The notes under the pieces were generated by a model. It was given only the letters and a program-made list of their open reading frames with translations. It had not been told where the DNA came from and did not search any database. Shown here piece by piece: positions 48,209-57,072 of a stretch of DNA of 64,000 bases. The stretch comes from Morococcus cerebrosus (lineage in GTDB: Bacteria; Pseudomonadota; Gammaproteobacteria; Burkholderiales; Neisseriaceae). Position 1 is the first letter of the stretch; each line of letters opens with the position of its first letter. Position numbers and translations under genes: made by a program. The stretch covers positions 496,001 to 560,000 of the forward strand of contig NZ_CP094242.1 of NCBI RefSeq assembly GCF_022749515.1, in the 5' to 3' direction.

Positions 48209-48703
48209 ATGAAACCGATACGCACCTTCGCCGCAGCCGCCATCCTCGCCGCCCTAACCGCCTGCGCTTCACACGGTGGCGATGCCGCCCGACAACCTGA
48301 TTCCCGACAAAGTTCCGCCATGAATCAAACCCATACCGCCGTCAGCAAATACAGTTTCGACGATACCGTCCGCCGTTTGGAAACCGCCGTCAAAGAAAAA
48401 GGCATGACCGTGTTCGCCGTCATCGACCACCAAGCCGCCGCGCGACAAAGCGGTTTGGACATGCAGCCCGCGAAAGTCATCGTCTTCGGCACGCCCAGAG
48501 CCGGCACGCCGCTGATGCAAAAAGACCCCGCCTTCGCCCTGCAACTGCCGTTGCGCGTCCTCGTTACCGAAACTGACGGCGCAGTCCAAGTCGTATTCAA
48601 CGACACGCGCGCGCTGGTGTCGGGCAGCAAAATCGAGTTTGCCGAAGTGGAAAACACGCTTGCCAACGCGGAAAAACTCATCCGTAAAACGGTAACGGAA
48701 TAG
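48209..48703 (+). CDS. DUF302 lipoprotein
   Basis: 164 residues. A lipoprotein signal ends in the lipobox LTAC (Cys about 19). Residues about 45-160 form a DUF302 domain (VKEKGMTVFAVIDHQAAA, AKVIVFGTP, LPLRVLVTE). Members bind small ligands or metals in few known cases; function unknown. Confidence 0.85.
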   Translation: MKPIRTFAAAAILAALTACASHGGDAARQPDSRQSSAMNQTHTAVSKYSFDDTVRRLETAVKEKGMTVFAVIDHQAAARQSGLDMQPAKVIVFGTPRAGTPLMQKDPAFALQLPLRVLVTETDGAVQVVFNDTRALVSGSKIEFAEVENTLANAEKLIRKTVTE

Positions 48704-48721
48704 GGATAAACCAAATAATCG

Positions 48722-48763
48722 AAAGGTCGTCTGAAACCGAAAAAAAGGTTTCAGACGACCTTT
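48722..48763. terminator. DUS terminator shared by DUF302 gene and recX
   Basis: GAAAGGTCGTCTGAAACC and GGTTTCAGACGACCTTT lie between convergent genes. Confidence 0.82.
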
Positions 48764-48779
48764 ATTGTTAATAGGCTTA

Positions 48780-49247
48780 TCATTCTTCAGAAGCGTCGAA
48801 TATTTCTTCGTCCCAACTGCTTTTGAGCGCGGCGTGGATGGTGTCCATGTCGAATCCGCGATAGGCGAGGAAGCGCGCTTGTTTTTGTTTGTCTTTCAAA
48901 TCGGCGGCGGGTTGTTTGAATTTTTTGCGCAACACGGCAACTGCGGTTTGCAGTTCGCACGCTTTGTCAGGCATGAATTCACGGCTGACGGTTTCGTCTA
49001 TGCCTTGCTGCGCCAATGCCTGTTTCAGACGCAGGGAGCCGTGTTGGCGGCTTTTGCTGTGGATGTAGGCTTCGGCGTAGCGTTGGTCGGATTGCCAGTT
49101 GCGTTCGGCAAATTCGTCCAACACGTTTTCCAATTCTTCTTCACTTTCGGCATACGGGGCGAGCTTGCGCTTGAGTCCGACACGGCTGATTTCCTGTCGG
49201 GAAAGGATGTCCATCGCGCGGGCGCGCAGGGATTTTTGGGGTTTCAT
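48780..49247 (-). CDS. recX: Regulatory protein RecX
   Basis: 155 residues from the ATG at 49247; the longer frame upstream is DUS and repeat sequence. RecX binds RecA filaments and, in gonococci, boosts RecA functions such as transformation. The three-helix tandem repeats are visible (RAMDILSRQEISRVGLKRKL, WQSDQRYAEAYIHSK, RFLAYRGFDMDTIHAAL). recA is not adjacent. Length matches Neisseria RecX. Confidence 0.92.
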   Translation of the reverse strand: MKPQKSLRARAMDILSRQEISRVGLKRKLAPYAESEEELENVLDEFAERNWQSDQRYAEAYIHSKSRQHGSLRLKQALAQQGIDETVSREFMPDKACELQTAVAVLRKKFKQPAADLKDKQKQARFLAYRGFDMDTIHAALKSSWDEEIFDASEE

Positions 49248-49338
49248 GCAGAGGTCGTCTGAAAAGGTCGATTCGTAGGTCAGATTCTTGAATCTGACTT
49301 GTGTGTCGTAGGATAGAGGAGAGATAAGCAACTTTCAT

Positions 49339-49446
49339 TCCGTCATTCCCGCGTAGGCGGGAATCCAGTGATTTGAAATTAATGAAACTTTTAAACAATT
49401 CTGAAAAATCAAGGTCTGGATTGCTGCCTGCGCGGGAATGACGAAT
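49339..49446. repeat. dRS3-containing intergenic repeat
   Basis: ATTCCCGCGTAGGCGGGAAT (49345-49364) and a reverse relative at about 49418-49442 bound an interior resembling that of the 3631-3796 repeat (TTCTGAAAAATCAAGGTCTGG). No gene lies in 49248-49522. Confidence 0.7.
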
Positions 49447-49468
49447 TTTTTTATTTCCACTGCTCTAT

Positions 49469-49512
49469 TTTCAGACGACCTTTGAAGCGGGGATAAAGGT
49501 CGTCTGAAAACA
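49469..49512 (-). terminator. DUS terminator of gph
   Basis: Reverse DUS (TTTTCAGACGACCTTT) and forward DUS (AAAGGTCGTCTGAAAA) around a 13-base loop, following gph on the minus strand. Confidence 0.8.
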
Positions 49513-49522
49513 AGGATACTGA

Positions 49523-50233
49523 TTACTCGTCGTCTTCCGCTTTTTTCGGTCGCAGGTTTTCATAAATTTCGGGCAGCGAGCCGATAATCCAATCGGGCTT
49601 GGTCGCTTTGTCTTGCGAGAGCAGGGTCATGTCGCCGTAGCCGAAGGTCACGCCGACGCTGAGGCAGCCGGCGGCTTTGGCGGCGATGATGTCGTTGCGG
49701 GAGTCGCCGACCATAATCATGTTGGCAGGATCAATGCCCAAGACTTCGGCGGCGTGTTGCAGCGGCAACGGGCTGGGTTTCTTTTCGGGCAGGCTGTCGC
49801 CGCCGAGAATCAGGCTGAAGTAGTCGGCGAGTCCGAGCTGTTTCAAGAGTTCGGCGGCGAGGATTTCGTTTTTGTTGGTGATGACCACCAGCGGGATGCC
49901 CAGTGATTTGAGCAATGCCAGCCCGGCTTCGGTTTCGGGGTAGGGACGGGTGAAGTCGCTCAAGTGGTCGCGGTAGTATTTCATGTAGAACACGAAACCT
50001 TTTTCCCATAAATCGGGCGCGGCTTCTTGGTCGCGGTCGTTGGTGATGACGCGGTGGACGAGTTTGCCGATGCCGTCGCCGACGTAGCTTTCTACTGTTT
50101 TGGCGGGCAGCGGCTCCATGCCGAGATATTCGCGCATGGCTTCGGCTGCGGCGGCAAGGTCGTGGACGGAATCGCATAATGTGCCGTCCAAATCAAAGGC
50201 GGCGGCTTGGACGTGTTCGATGGCGGCGGTCAT
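49523..50233 (-). CDS. gph: Phosphoglycolate phosphatase (HAD family)
   Basis: 236 residues. Motif I FDLDGTLCDS (about 13-22) has the nucleophile Asp, motif II is VVITNKN (about 115), and motif III/IV is KPSPLPLQHAA...MVGDSRNDIIAA (about 151-180). It dephosphorylates 2-phosphoglycolate from DNA repair; other HAD substrates cannot be excluded. Confidence 0.92.
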   Translation of the reverse strand: MTAAIEHVQAAAFDLDGTLCDSVHDLAAAAEAMREYLGMEPLPAKTVESYVGDGIGKLVHRVITNDRDQEAAPDLWEKGFVFYMKYYRDHLSDFTRPYPETEAGLALLKSLGIPLVVITNKNEILAAELLKQLGLADYFSLILGGDSLPEKKPSPLPLQHAAEVLGIDPANMIMVGDSRNDIIAAKAAGCLSVGVTFGYGDMTLLSQDKATKPDWIIGSLPEIYENLRPKKAEDDE

Positions 50234-50628
50234 GATGTGTTTTGCTCGTGAATGACAGGGACGCGTATTTTAACATTGTTTCCCGACAGGTAGTTTTCAG
50301 ATGGATTGTTAACAATATAGTTGGAGCTTGAAATGGCATTTCATTGATTTTCAGAAGCTTTGACTTTGAAAGGCAGGCTAATTCAATTTTCAGAAGACCT
50401 TTTTTAAAAACAAAGGTTTTTGGGGTGTGTTCGGAAAACGGGGATGTTTTGTAAAGGGATGGGAGAAGCAGTTTGAATGTACCCTTTTGTCGTCTGAAAA
50501 ATAAAACCATATATAAATTAACTAACTCTCGTTTTTGCGACTACATGCTATTACATTTCATTTGGAAATTGGTTATAGTTACAAATGTAAAGCCCTTAAA
50601 CTTCAACCCGACATAAGAAGGAAGAGAA
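50234..50628. other. Intergenic region gph / gluD
   Basis: AT-rich divergent promoter region of 395 bp with one DUS core (GTCGTCTGAAAAA) near 50489. A TATAGT near 50573 could be the gluD -10. No gene or strong palindrome is seen. Confidence 0.5.
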
Positions 50629-51894
50629 ATGTCCCAATCCGCCGCAAAAGAAACCCTTAACCCTTTCGAAATCGCCCGAAAACAGGTCAAAACTGCCTGC
50701 GACCGACTCAATGCCGACCCTGCGGTGTATGAAATCCTGAAAAGCCCGCAACGCGTTTTGGAAGTTACCTTCCCCGTCAAACTCGACAACGGCACGGTCA
50801 AAACCTTCACCGGCTACCGTTCGCAACACAACAATGCCGTCGGCCCGTACAAAGGCGGCGTGCGCTTCCACCCCAATGTGAATCTGGACGAAGTCAAAGC
50901 TCTGTCGATTTGGATGACCATCAAATGTTGCGTTGCGGGCATTCCTTACGGCGGCGGCAAAGGAGGCATTACTTTGGATCCGCGCGATTATTCAGAAGCC
51001 GAGTTGGAACGCATTTCACGCGCTTATTCTGAAGCCATTTCCCCGCTCATCGGCGAGAAAATCGATATTCCCGCTCCCGATGTGAACACCAACGGCAAAA
51101 TCATGTCGTGGATGGTCGATGCCTACGAAAATGTCGTTAAAAAATCTGCGCCTGGCGTGTTCACCGGCAAACCGGTCGAATTCGGCGGCTCTTTGGCGCG
51201 TACCGAAGCGACGGGTTACGGCGTGAACTTCGCTGCCGTTCAAGCTTTGGAAAAACTCGGCAAAGACGTCAAAGGCGCGACCTACGCCATTCAAGGCTTC
51301 GGCAATGTGGGCTATCACACAGGCTATTACGCGCATCAATCCGGCGCGAAAGTCGTTGCCGTTTCCACCGTTGACGTCGCCATCTACAACGAAAACGGCT
51401 TGGATATGGAAGCCCTCTTCAAAGAGTTCCAAGAAAAAGGCTTCATTACCAACGAAGCGGGTTACGGCAAAGAAATCAGCAACGCCGAACTCTTGGCATT
51501 GGATGTGGACGTACTCGCCCCTTGCGCGCTGGAAAACCAACTGACTTCCGAAAACGCCGGCAAAGTACGCGCCAAAATCGTGGTCGAAGGCGCAAACGGT
51601 CCGACTACACCCGAAGCCGATGCCATCCTGCGTCAAAACGGCGTGTTGGTCGTGCCCGATATTCTGGCGAACTGCGGCGGCGTGGTCGTTTCCTATTTTG
51701 AATGGGTGCAAAACCTGCAAGGCTATTACTGGGAATTTGACGAAGTTCAGGAAAAAGAAACCGTCGTCCTGCGCCGCGCGTTCCGCGATATTTGGAATCT
51801 GGCGCAAGAGTATGATGTGGACCTGCGTACCGCGTCTTACATGATGAGTATCCGCCGCGTTGAAAAAGCGATGAAGCTGCGCGGTTGGTACTGA
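50629..51894 (+). CDS. gluD: NAD-type glutamate dehydrogenase
   Basis: 421 residues, Glu/Leu/Phe/Val dehydrogenase family, of the GudB/RocG length class. Substrate site GPYKGGVRFHP (about 76-86), catalytic Lys in PYGGGKGGI (about 107-115) and the nucleotide fold QGFGNVGYH (about 223) are clear. The GxGxxG context suggests NAD. It would deaminate glutamate to 2-oxoglutarate. Neisseria also carries an NADP-type GdhA, not seen here. Confidence 0.93.
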   Translation: MSQSAAKETLNPFEIARKQVKTACDRLNADPAVYEILKSPQRVLEVTFPVKLDNGTVKTFTGYRSQHNNAVGPYKGGVRFHPNVNLDEVKALSIWMTIKCCVAGIPYGGGKGGITLDPRDYSEAELERISRAYSEAISPLIGEKIDIPAPDVNTNGKIMSWMVDAYENVVKKSAPGVFTGKPVEFGGSLARTEATGYGVNFAAVQALEKLGKDVKGATYAIQGFGNVGYHTGYYAHQSGAKVVAVSTVDVAIYNENGLDMEALFKEFQEKGFITNEAGYGKEISNAELLALDVDVLAPCALENQLTSENAGKVRAKIVVEGANGPTTPEADAILRQNGVLVVPDILANCGGVVVSYFEWVQNLQGYYWEFDEVQEKETVVLRRAFRDIWNLAQEYDVDLRTASYMMSIRRVEKAMKLRGWY

Positions 51895-51919
51895 TCAAAT
51901 TTTGAAGCGTTAGCTTGAG

Positions 51920-51957
51920 AAAAGGTCGCCTGAAAAATTTTCAGACGACCTTTTGGT
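51920..51957. terminator. DUS terminator gluD / lipoprotein
   Basis: AAAAGGTCGCCTGAAAA pairs with TTTTCAGACGACCTTTT; the left DUS has one T-to-C change. It lies between convergent genes. Confidence 0.8.
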
Positions 51958-51975
51958 TTGTGCGGCGGATAGTGC

Positions 51976-52590
51976 TTAAAAATGGAGCGGGCGGACGGGT
52001 GGCATTGCGGGACGTATGTTTGCGGATAGGGGAGGTACGTCGATGGTCAGGTTTTTGTCGGAAGAACGGGTGTGGATGTCGAGATTGACGTGCAGCGGCA
52101 AACCCGAACCGGCAGCCGGGGCGGGTTGATAGATTTTGCCGTCGAGGTTGATGCACCTGAATGGCGTTTTTTCCCCTTTACTGGAGGTGAACGCCAATTT
52201 TTCCAGTGTTTTTTCTTCATCTTTATCGGCATGGGGGTAAGACAGGCAAAGCAGTGTGCTGAATCTGCGATCCTCCTGCCAAACGGTAACCCCTGCCTTT
52301 TTGATATTCTTCACAGAATAGGCAAACTTGATTTCGTAGGGATGTTTCAGTTTGGCCTTAAAGATGGGAGAGAGCTTTTCAGACGACCCTTTGTCTAACA
52401 CATAGGTGTATTGATCACCGAGCATGACCCAGCCGCCTGCAGGCGCATCTTCCGTAGCAGAGCCAAGCTTTCCGAAAGAGAGGATGCTGTCGTTGCCTTT
52501 GTGGACGGAGGGTGTGCCGTCGTCTGAAAAAGCAGTGCAGCCTGCAAGAAGGAATACTGCGGATAAAAAGGGGAAAGCGTATGTTTTCAT
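51976..52590 (-). CDS. Hypothetical lipoprotein
   Basis: 204 residues from the ATG at 52590; a TTG frame 11 codons longer is rejected because it spoils the signal peptide. The lipobox LAGC (Cys about 18) marks a lipoprotein. No family is recognised. It has a basic central part, one Cys pair (about 125 and 156), and a Pro-rich end (IRPAMPPVRPLHF). It follows maf by 25 bases, so the two may be co-transcribed. A reverse DUS near 52378 encodes GSSEK. Confidence 0.7.
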   Translation of the reverse strand: MKTYAFPFLSAVFLLAGCTAFSDDGTPSVHKGNDSILSFGKLGSATEDAPAGGWVMLGDQYTYVLDKGSSEKLSPIFKAKLKHPYEIKFAYSVKNIKKAGVTVWQEDRRFSTLLCLSYPHADKDEEKTLEKLAFTSSKGEKTPFRCINLDGKIYQPAPAAGSGLPLHVNLDIHTRSSDKNLTIDVPPLSANIRPAMPPVRPLHF

Positions 52591-52615
52591 GATGTTTGTT
52601 TGGAGGTATTTAAAA

Positions 52616-53215
52616 TCAGGCAAATGGGGGAACGCTCAATCCGAATCGTTCCAACAAGCCGGCCGTTTCGTAAACGGGTAGGCCCATCACGCCGGTGAAA
52701 CTGCCTTGCAAATGTTCGACAAATACGCCGCCCAAACCCTGAATGCCATACGCGCCCGCTTTGTCCATCGGTTCTCCGCTTCGGATATAGGCGGATATTT
52801 CGTCGGCAGACAAGGTTTTGAAACGCACGTCGCTGGTTTGCAAAACGCCGCGTGTCTTTCCTTGCCAATATACGCATACGGCGGTCAGCACCTGATGCGT
52901 CTGCCCCGAAAGCCGTGCGAGCATTTCGGCTGCTTGGGCTTCGGTTTCCGGTTTGCCGAGAATGTGGTTTTGATAGGCGACCGTAGTGTCGGCGGTCAGA
53001 ATTGGATATTCGGGCTGCGCGTCGTGGGTGGCAAACCATTGCTCGACAGCGGCGGCATTTTTTTCCTGCGCCATACGTTGCACATAATCGGCGGCGTTTT
53101 CGTCGGAATGCGGTGTTTCATCGATGTCGGCAGGGATACGGATAACCGCATATCCGAGGTTTTCGAGGATTTCGCGGCGGCGCGGGCTGCCGGAGGCTAG
53201 GTAGAGTGTGTGCAT
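52616..53215 (-). CDS. Maf-type nucleoside triphosphate pyrophosphatase
   Basis: 199 residues from the ATG at 53215. ASGSPRRREIL (about 6-16) is the Maf signature, with RxPADIDE (about 30), TADTTV (about 79) and the KPET segment. The IDE/TADT pattern is that of the YhdE (dTTP/UTP) branch. It hydrolyses modified or pyrimidine NTPs in the cytosol. Confidence 0.9.
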   Translation of the reverse strand: MHTLYLASGSPRRREILENLGYAVIRIPADIDETPHSDENAADYVQRMAQEKNAAAVEQWFATHDAQPEYPILTADTTVAYQNHILGKPETEAQAAEMLARLSGQTHQVLTAVCVYWQGKTRGVLQTSDVRFKTLSADEISAYIRSGEPMDKAGAYGIQGLGGVFVEHLQGSFTGVMGLPVYETAGLLERFGLSVPPFA

Positions 53216-53255
53216 AACACTTTCTTTTTTAAGAGGATATAAGGTCGTCTGAAAA

Positions 53256-53792
53256 TTATTTTGACTGTTTGTGTTGTCCGGACAGGCGCACATAATGCGC
53301 GGACGAGTATTTCAAAAATTCTTTTTCCTTGTTGGTCAGCGGGCGGACTTGTTTGACGGGCGAGCCGACATAGAGATAGCCGCTTTCCAAACGCTTGCGT
53401 GGCGGTACCAAGCTGCCTGCGCCTATCATTACGTCGTCTTCGATGACGGTATCGTCCAGAATAATCGTACCCATACCAATTAAAACTCGGTCGCCGATAC
53501 GACAGCCGTGCAGCATGACTTTGTGTCCGACGGTTACGTCTTCGCCGATGATGAGGGGCGAACCTTCGGGTTTTTCGGCGTTTTTGTGCGAAACGTGCAA
53601 GACGCTGCCGTCCTGTACGTTGCTGCGTGCGCCGATGCTGATGCTGTTCACGTCGCCGCGCAAGACGGCATACGGCCAGACGGATACGTCTTCGGCAAGC
53701 GATACTTCGCCGATGATGACCGAAGTTTCATCGATAAGGCAGGATTCGTGGATTTGCGGGGTATGGTTTAAGAATGGGCGGATGGGGTTCAT
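53256..53792 (-). CDS. Gamma-class carbonic anhydrase-like protein
   Basis: 178 residues, left-handed beta-helix of hexapeptide repeats (VIIGEV, SIGARS, IGEDVTVG, IGDRVLIG, IEDDVMIGAGSLV). Three His in VLHVSH, VGHKV and LHGC fit the zinc ligands of the YrdA/CaiE branch. Enzyme activity of this branch is often weak or absent. It lies 40 bases before maf on the same strand. Confidence 0.88.
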   Translation of the reverse strand: MNPIRPFLNHTPQIHESCLIDETSVIIGEVSLAEDVSVWPYAVLRGDVNSISIGARSNVQDGSVLHVSHKNAEKPEGSPLIIGEDVTVGHKVMLHGCRIGDRVLIGMGTIILDDTVIEDDVMIGAGSLVPPRKRLESGYLYVGSPVKQVRPLTNKEKEFLKYSSAHYVRLSGQHKQSK

Positions 53793-54244
53793 GTTGTCTC
53801 TTTCTTTTTGACGGTATGGCAGGTTTCAGACGACCTGCGGCTCGGTATGGCGAAAGTATGCCGTTTTGACGCAGGCGGGGCAAGGGCGGTATCTGCCAAG
53901 ATGCAGTCATGTCTTTGTAAACAATATTCTTTATGGTTAAGAAACCATTTTCTGTTAAGCCGGAATCTTTTGTTTGCCGAAGGTGGAAAATTGTCCGTTA
54001 TTATCTTGTAGTTGCAAGTAGCTGCAAATCATTCTCTTGCTATTTGAATTAGAATGATATATATTTTTAAAAAATATTTCATAAAATAACGAAACCCGAT
54101 GGTTTGTTTTCAAACGGATTTCGCGGGTTTCCCATCCCGCAAACCTCCGCTTCCATCCCATATCCGTTTTCAAACCTATCCAATCCACCTTGTTTAAATA
54201 AAGGCGGCCTGAAGGTCGTCTGAAACTTTATGAAGGATATTCAC
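53793..54244. other. Intergenic region gamma-CA / hemO
   Basis: 452 bp. Contains a Fur-like site (listed), a reverse DUS near 53823 and a forward DUS at about 54213-54224. Mostly AT-rich with no gene; the short frames present have no coding support. Confidence 0.55.
54023..54037 (+). promoter_or_regulatory. Fur-box-like site before hemO
   Basis: TGCAAATCATTCTCT matches 10 of 14 positions of TGATAATNATTATCA. An ATCATTCT / AGAATGAT inverted repeat spans 54028-54058. Neisserial hemO is known to be iron-repressed. Confidence 0.4.
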
Positions 54245-54868
54245 ATGAGCGAAACACAAGAGCTGACTTTTGCCAAACGGCTGAAAGAGCAAACCACCAC
54301 CATTCACGACAGCGTGGACAATTTGGTCATGTCTGTCGAGCCGTTTACCAACAAAGAGAATTACATCAAATTCTTGAAGCTGCAATCCGTGTTCCACAAA
54401 GCGGTCGATCATATCTATAAAGACCCCGAATTGAACAAAGCCATTCCCGAGCTGGAATACATGGCGCGTTACGACGCGGTAACGCAAGACTTGGCGGATT
54501 TGGGCGACAAACCTTACGAATACGGCAAACCGCTGCCGCACGAAACCGGCAATAAAGCCATCGGCTGGCTGTATTGCGCCGAAGGTTCCAATTTGGGCGC
54601 AGCATTTTTGTTTAAACACGCGCAGAAGCTGGATTACAACGGCGAACATGGTGCGCGCCACCTCGCTCCCCATCCGAACGGACGCGGCAAACATTGGCGT
54701 GCCTTTGTCGAACATTTGAATGCTTTGGACTTAAGCCCCGAAGCTGAAGCCGAGGCGATTCAAGGTGCAAAAGATGCGTTTGCGTTCTACAAAGTCGTTC
54801 TGCGCGAAACCTTCGGTCTGCCTGAAGGCGCGGAAGCTCCGGAAGGCTTTGTTCCGCACCGTCATTAA
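54245..54868 (+). CDS. hemO: Heme oxygenase
   Basis: 207 residues from the ATG at 54245 (AAGGA eight bases upstream); an ATG at 54230 is less suitable. HemO opens heme to biliverdin, CO and iron. TIHDSVDNLVM (about 18-28) has the proximal His, and GWLYCAEGSNLGAAFL (about 103) forms the distal helix. It is very close to meningococcal HemO. The hemoglobin receptor gene hmbR that follows it in meningococci is absent here. Confidence 0.96.
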   Translation: MSETQELTFAKRLKEQTTTIHDSVDNLVMSVEPFTNKENYIKFLKLQSVFHKAVDHIYKDPELNKAIPELEYMARYDAVTQDLADLGDKPYEYGKPLPHETGNKAIGWLYCAEGSNLGAAFLFKHAQKLDYNGEHGARHLAPHPNGRGKHWRAFVEHLNALDLSPEAEAEAIQGAKDAFAFYKVVLRETFGLPEGAEAPEGFVPHRH

Positions 54869-54888
54869 TGGTTTGACGATATAAGTAG

Positions 54889-54948
54889 AGGTCGTCTGAA
54901 ACACATCTGTATACGCGGATTCATAAATTCCGCTTTCAGACGGCCTTC
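54889..54948 (+). terminator. DUS-bounded hairpin after hemO
   Basis: AGGTCGTCTGAAA (54889-54901) and TTTCAGACGGCCT (54935-54947) face each other, with an inner GCGGATTCATAAATTCCGC stem. Confidence 0.75.
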
Positions 54949-55011
54949 ATACTGATGTAAGTTTAGTACCGTTTGGTTATCCGCATTTGCGGTATATTTT
55001 AATTGGTTTGA

Positions 55012-55026
55012 TGTAAATAATTATCA
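55012..55026 (+). promoter_or_regulatory. Fur box before the surface lipoprotein
   Basis: TGTAAATAATTATCA matches 12 of 14 positions of the 7-1-7 Fur consensus. It lies 14 bases downstream of a likely -10 (TATATT, 54993-54998), a repressing position. Confidence 0.55.
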
Positions 55027-55080
55027 AATATTTTATCACCATCATTCCAAAATACCATTATCACATTCAGGAGTTTTACC

Positions 55081-56961
55081 ATGAAGGAATCATTTAAATT
55101 AAGTATGTTGGCGATTGCTTGCAGCATCGCATTGAGTGCATGTGGTTCAAGCGGTGGTGGCACGCCGTCTGCACAGCCTGCACCGACCCCGCAACGGCCG
55201 GGCAATAATTCCGGCTCGGGCGGAGGAGGTGATTCAAAACAAACTGAAGACGCTAAGAAAGCCGAAGAAGCCAAGAAAGCCGAAGAAGCCAAGAAAGCTG
55301 AAGAAGCCAGGAAAGCTGAAGAAGCCAAGAAAGCTGAAGAAGCCAAGAAAGCTGAAGAAGCCAAAAAAGCTGAAGAAGCCAAGAAAGCCAATGAGGCCAA
55401 TTCAGGTCAAGGTTTTGGCGGCGAAGGCAAAGTAATGGGTAAAGCTTTGGATGGCGGTGTCTTGGTAGCGAAAAAACGTGAAACCGGCGATTTGGAATAT
55501 GCCAAAACCGAAGCCCCGATTGCATCGGATAAAAACAGCATCGTACTTGATGGTGTCGCCATTAATACCAAAGACGTTAAAGCAGGTGAGTTCACGTTGG
55601 GCGAAAGAAGTACGAACGGCGGTAAAGCCGATGCAGCACAATATGCGATACACAGCGGCGACCTGCTGCCTGATGTTCGTTATGGCGGTGTTGCCGATGT
55701 AACCAATCTGCGTGATTTCAAACAAGCTTTATTTGTACAAGGTGCGCCGTCTGGTAGCGAAACCGTTGCCGCTCTAAAGGGTGAAGCTACTTATAAAGGT
55801 ATCGGTTTGCATTTTGCAAACGGATTGCCGGTCAATACCAGCTTGTTAAACGAGCTTCCTGATACAAGCTCTGCATCTAAATTGGAAAACCTGTATCCTG
55901 CCGCCAGAGCAACCGATGTTACCGCAAAAGTCAATTTCGACCAAAAAACCATCAATGTCGGCATCAACCGCTATTCCGATCAAACGGTTGGCGGTGGTAG
56001 CGGTGGCAATAGGATTGCAGGTGTCGTCAAATCCAATGCGCGCGATATGGCGGAAAATTTGTCTTTCAATGGCGATTTGCACGGCAACACCTTCTCCAAC
56101 AAGCAAGGTACGATGCAAGGCGGATTCTTTGGCGCGAAGGCAGACCAACTTGCCGGTACATATAGTGCGGCAGGCAAAAACCAACGTGATGAAGACGTAG
56201 TGGCGCGCGGTGTGTTTGGTGCAAAACGCCAAGATGCGGCAGCTCAAGCAGGCGGACAGCCTGATGCGCCGGTTGCCAAACCTGATGCGCCCGTAACCAA
56301 ACCTAAAGATGCTGCCGCCGCAGCCGAATTGAAAAAAGGTGAAACAGGCGAGCAATACGTCTTATCGAATATCGCGGACTTGACCAAAGTCATTATCAAC
56401 GGTACGACAATCGCGCTGGCACCTGTTACCAACAAGCTCTATCGAACTGAATTGGGTTCGGACTACAAGTCGTTTGTTGCTTCAGGCAATTTGAGCAATG
56501 TTGTCTTTGGTGCGGCAAAACTTGCCGATAATGCCTACTCCTTGTTTGTTCAGGGCGTAATGAGTGCCTCTTTGCCGTCCGGTACGGCCAAATACGCCGG
56601 CGAGGTGTTGAATTTCCGTGCCCGCAACTTGGATGATAAGGAAAACTGGGTGGGTGATACAGGAGGCTACCGTACTACCGGTTCGTTTACCGCCGATGTC
56701 GATTTTGATGCCAAAACCATCGCCGGTAAAATCAATAGTGGCGACAGATGGTACATGAATGAACGCGCCTTTACTGCCAATATTGCAGGCAGCAGCTTTA
56801 ACGGCAAATGGACTTCAGGTGCACAAGGCTCTGTAACCGGTGGATTCTACGGCGACAAGGCAGCCGAAATGGCGGGTCGTTACAGTTACAATGAAACCCC
56901 AGGTGATAATGGTCCTTCAAGTAATAACGCCTTTGGCGTATTCGGCGGTAAAAAACAATAA
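55081..56961 (+). CDS. Two-lobed surface lipoprotein with AKKAEE repeats, TbpB/Slam-substrate-like
   Basis: 626 residues. A lipoprotein signal ends in LSAC (Cys about 21), followed by a Gly/Ser/Pro linker. Eight AKKAEE-type hexapeptides (about 58-105) predict a long charged helix. Two similar C-terminal-type barrels follow. Barrel 1 ends GGFFGAKADQLAGTYS...GVFGAKRQ (about 345-390), and barrel 2 ends GGFYGDKAAEMAGRYS...GVFGGKKQ (about 582-626). The GxFxGxxAxExxGxY pattern is that of TbpB, fHbp and other Slam-exported lipoproteins. A Fur box and hemO upstream suggest an iron or heme role. HpuA has one barrel and is not a clear match. No Slam gene is nearby. Confidence 0.78.
   Translation: MKESFKLSMLAIACSIALSACGSSGGGTPSAQPAPTPQRPGNNSGSGGGGDSKQTEDAKKAEEAKKAEEAKKAEEARKAEEAKKAEEAKKAEEAKKAEEAKKANEANSGQGFGGEGKVMGKALDGGVLVAKKRETGDLEYAKTEAPIASDKNSIVLDGVAINTKDVKAGEFTLGERSTNGGKADAAQYAIHSGDLLPDVRYGGVADVTNLRDFKQALFVQGAPSGSETVAALKGEATYKGIGLHFANGLPVNTSLLNELPDTSSASKLENLYPAARATDVTAKVNFDQKTINVGINRYSDQTVGGGSGGNRIAGVVKSNARDMAENLSFNGDLHGNTFSNKQGTMQGGFFGAKADQLAGTYSAAGKNQRDEDVVARGVFGAKRQDAAAQAGGQPDAPVAKPDAPVTKPKDAAAAAELKKGETGEQYVLSNIADLTKVIINGTTIALAPVTNKLYRTELGSDYKSFVASGNLSNVVFGAAKLADNAYSLFVQGVMSASLPSGTAKYAGEVLNFRARNLDDKENWVGDTGGYRTTGSFTADVDFDAKTIAGKINSGDRWYMNERAFTANIAGSSFNGKWTSGAQGSVTGGFYGDKAAEMAGRYSYNETPGDNGPSSNNAFGVFGGKKQ
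55252..55395 (+). repeat. 18-bp in-frame tandem repeats
   Basis: Eight copies of GCCAAGAAAGCTGAAGAA-type units encode AKKAEE. Copy-number changes keep the frame, so the coil length can vary. Confidence 0.9.
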
Positions 56962-56980
56962 CCGTCTGTTGAAGCTGAAA

Positions 56981-57010
56981 ACAAACCGCCTGAAAGGGCG
57001 GTTTGTTTTT
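56981..57010 (+). terminator. Terminator of the surface lipoprotein gene
   Basis: ACAAACCGCC-TGAAAG-GGCGGTTTGT followed by TTTTT; the loop holds a DUS remnant. Confidence 0.88.
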
Positions 57011-57072
57011 GATTAGATAGGATTTTCAGACGACCTTTTACGGTAACAACAATCCGGAGAGCAATCTACCCG

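Noticed and set aside
54999..55400. Frame encoding repeated SSAFLA antisense to the AKKAEE repeats
   Set aside because: Arises only from the complementary strand of the tandem repeat; no signals of expression.
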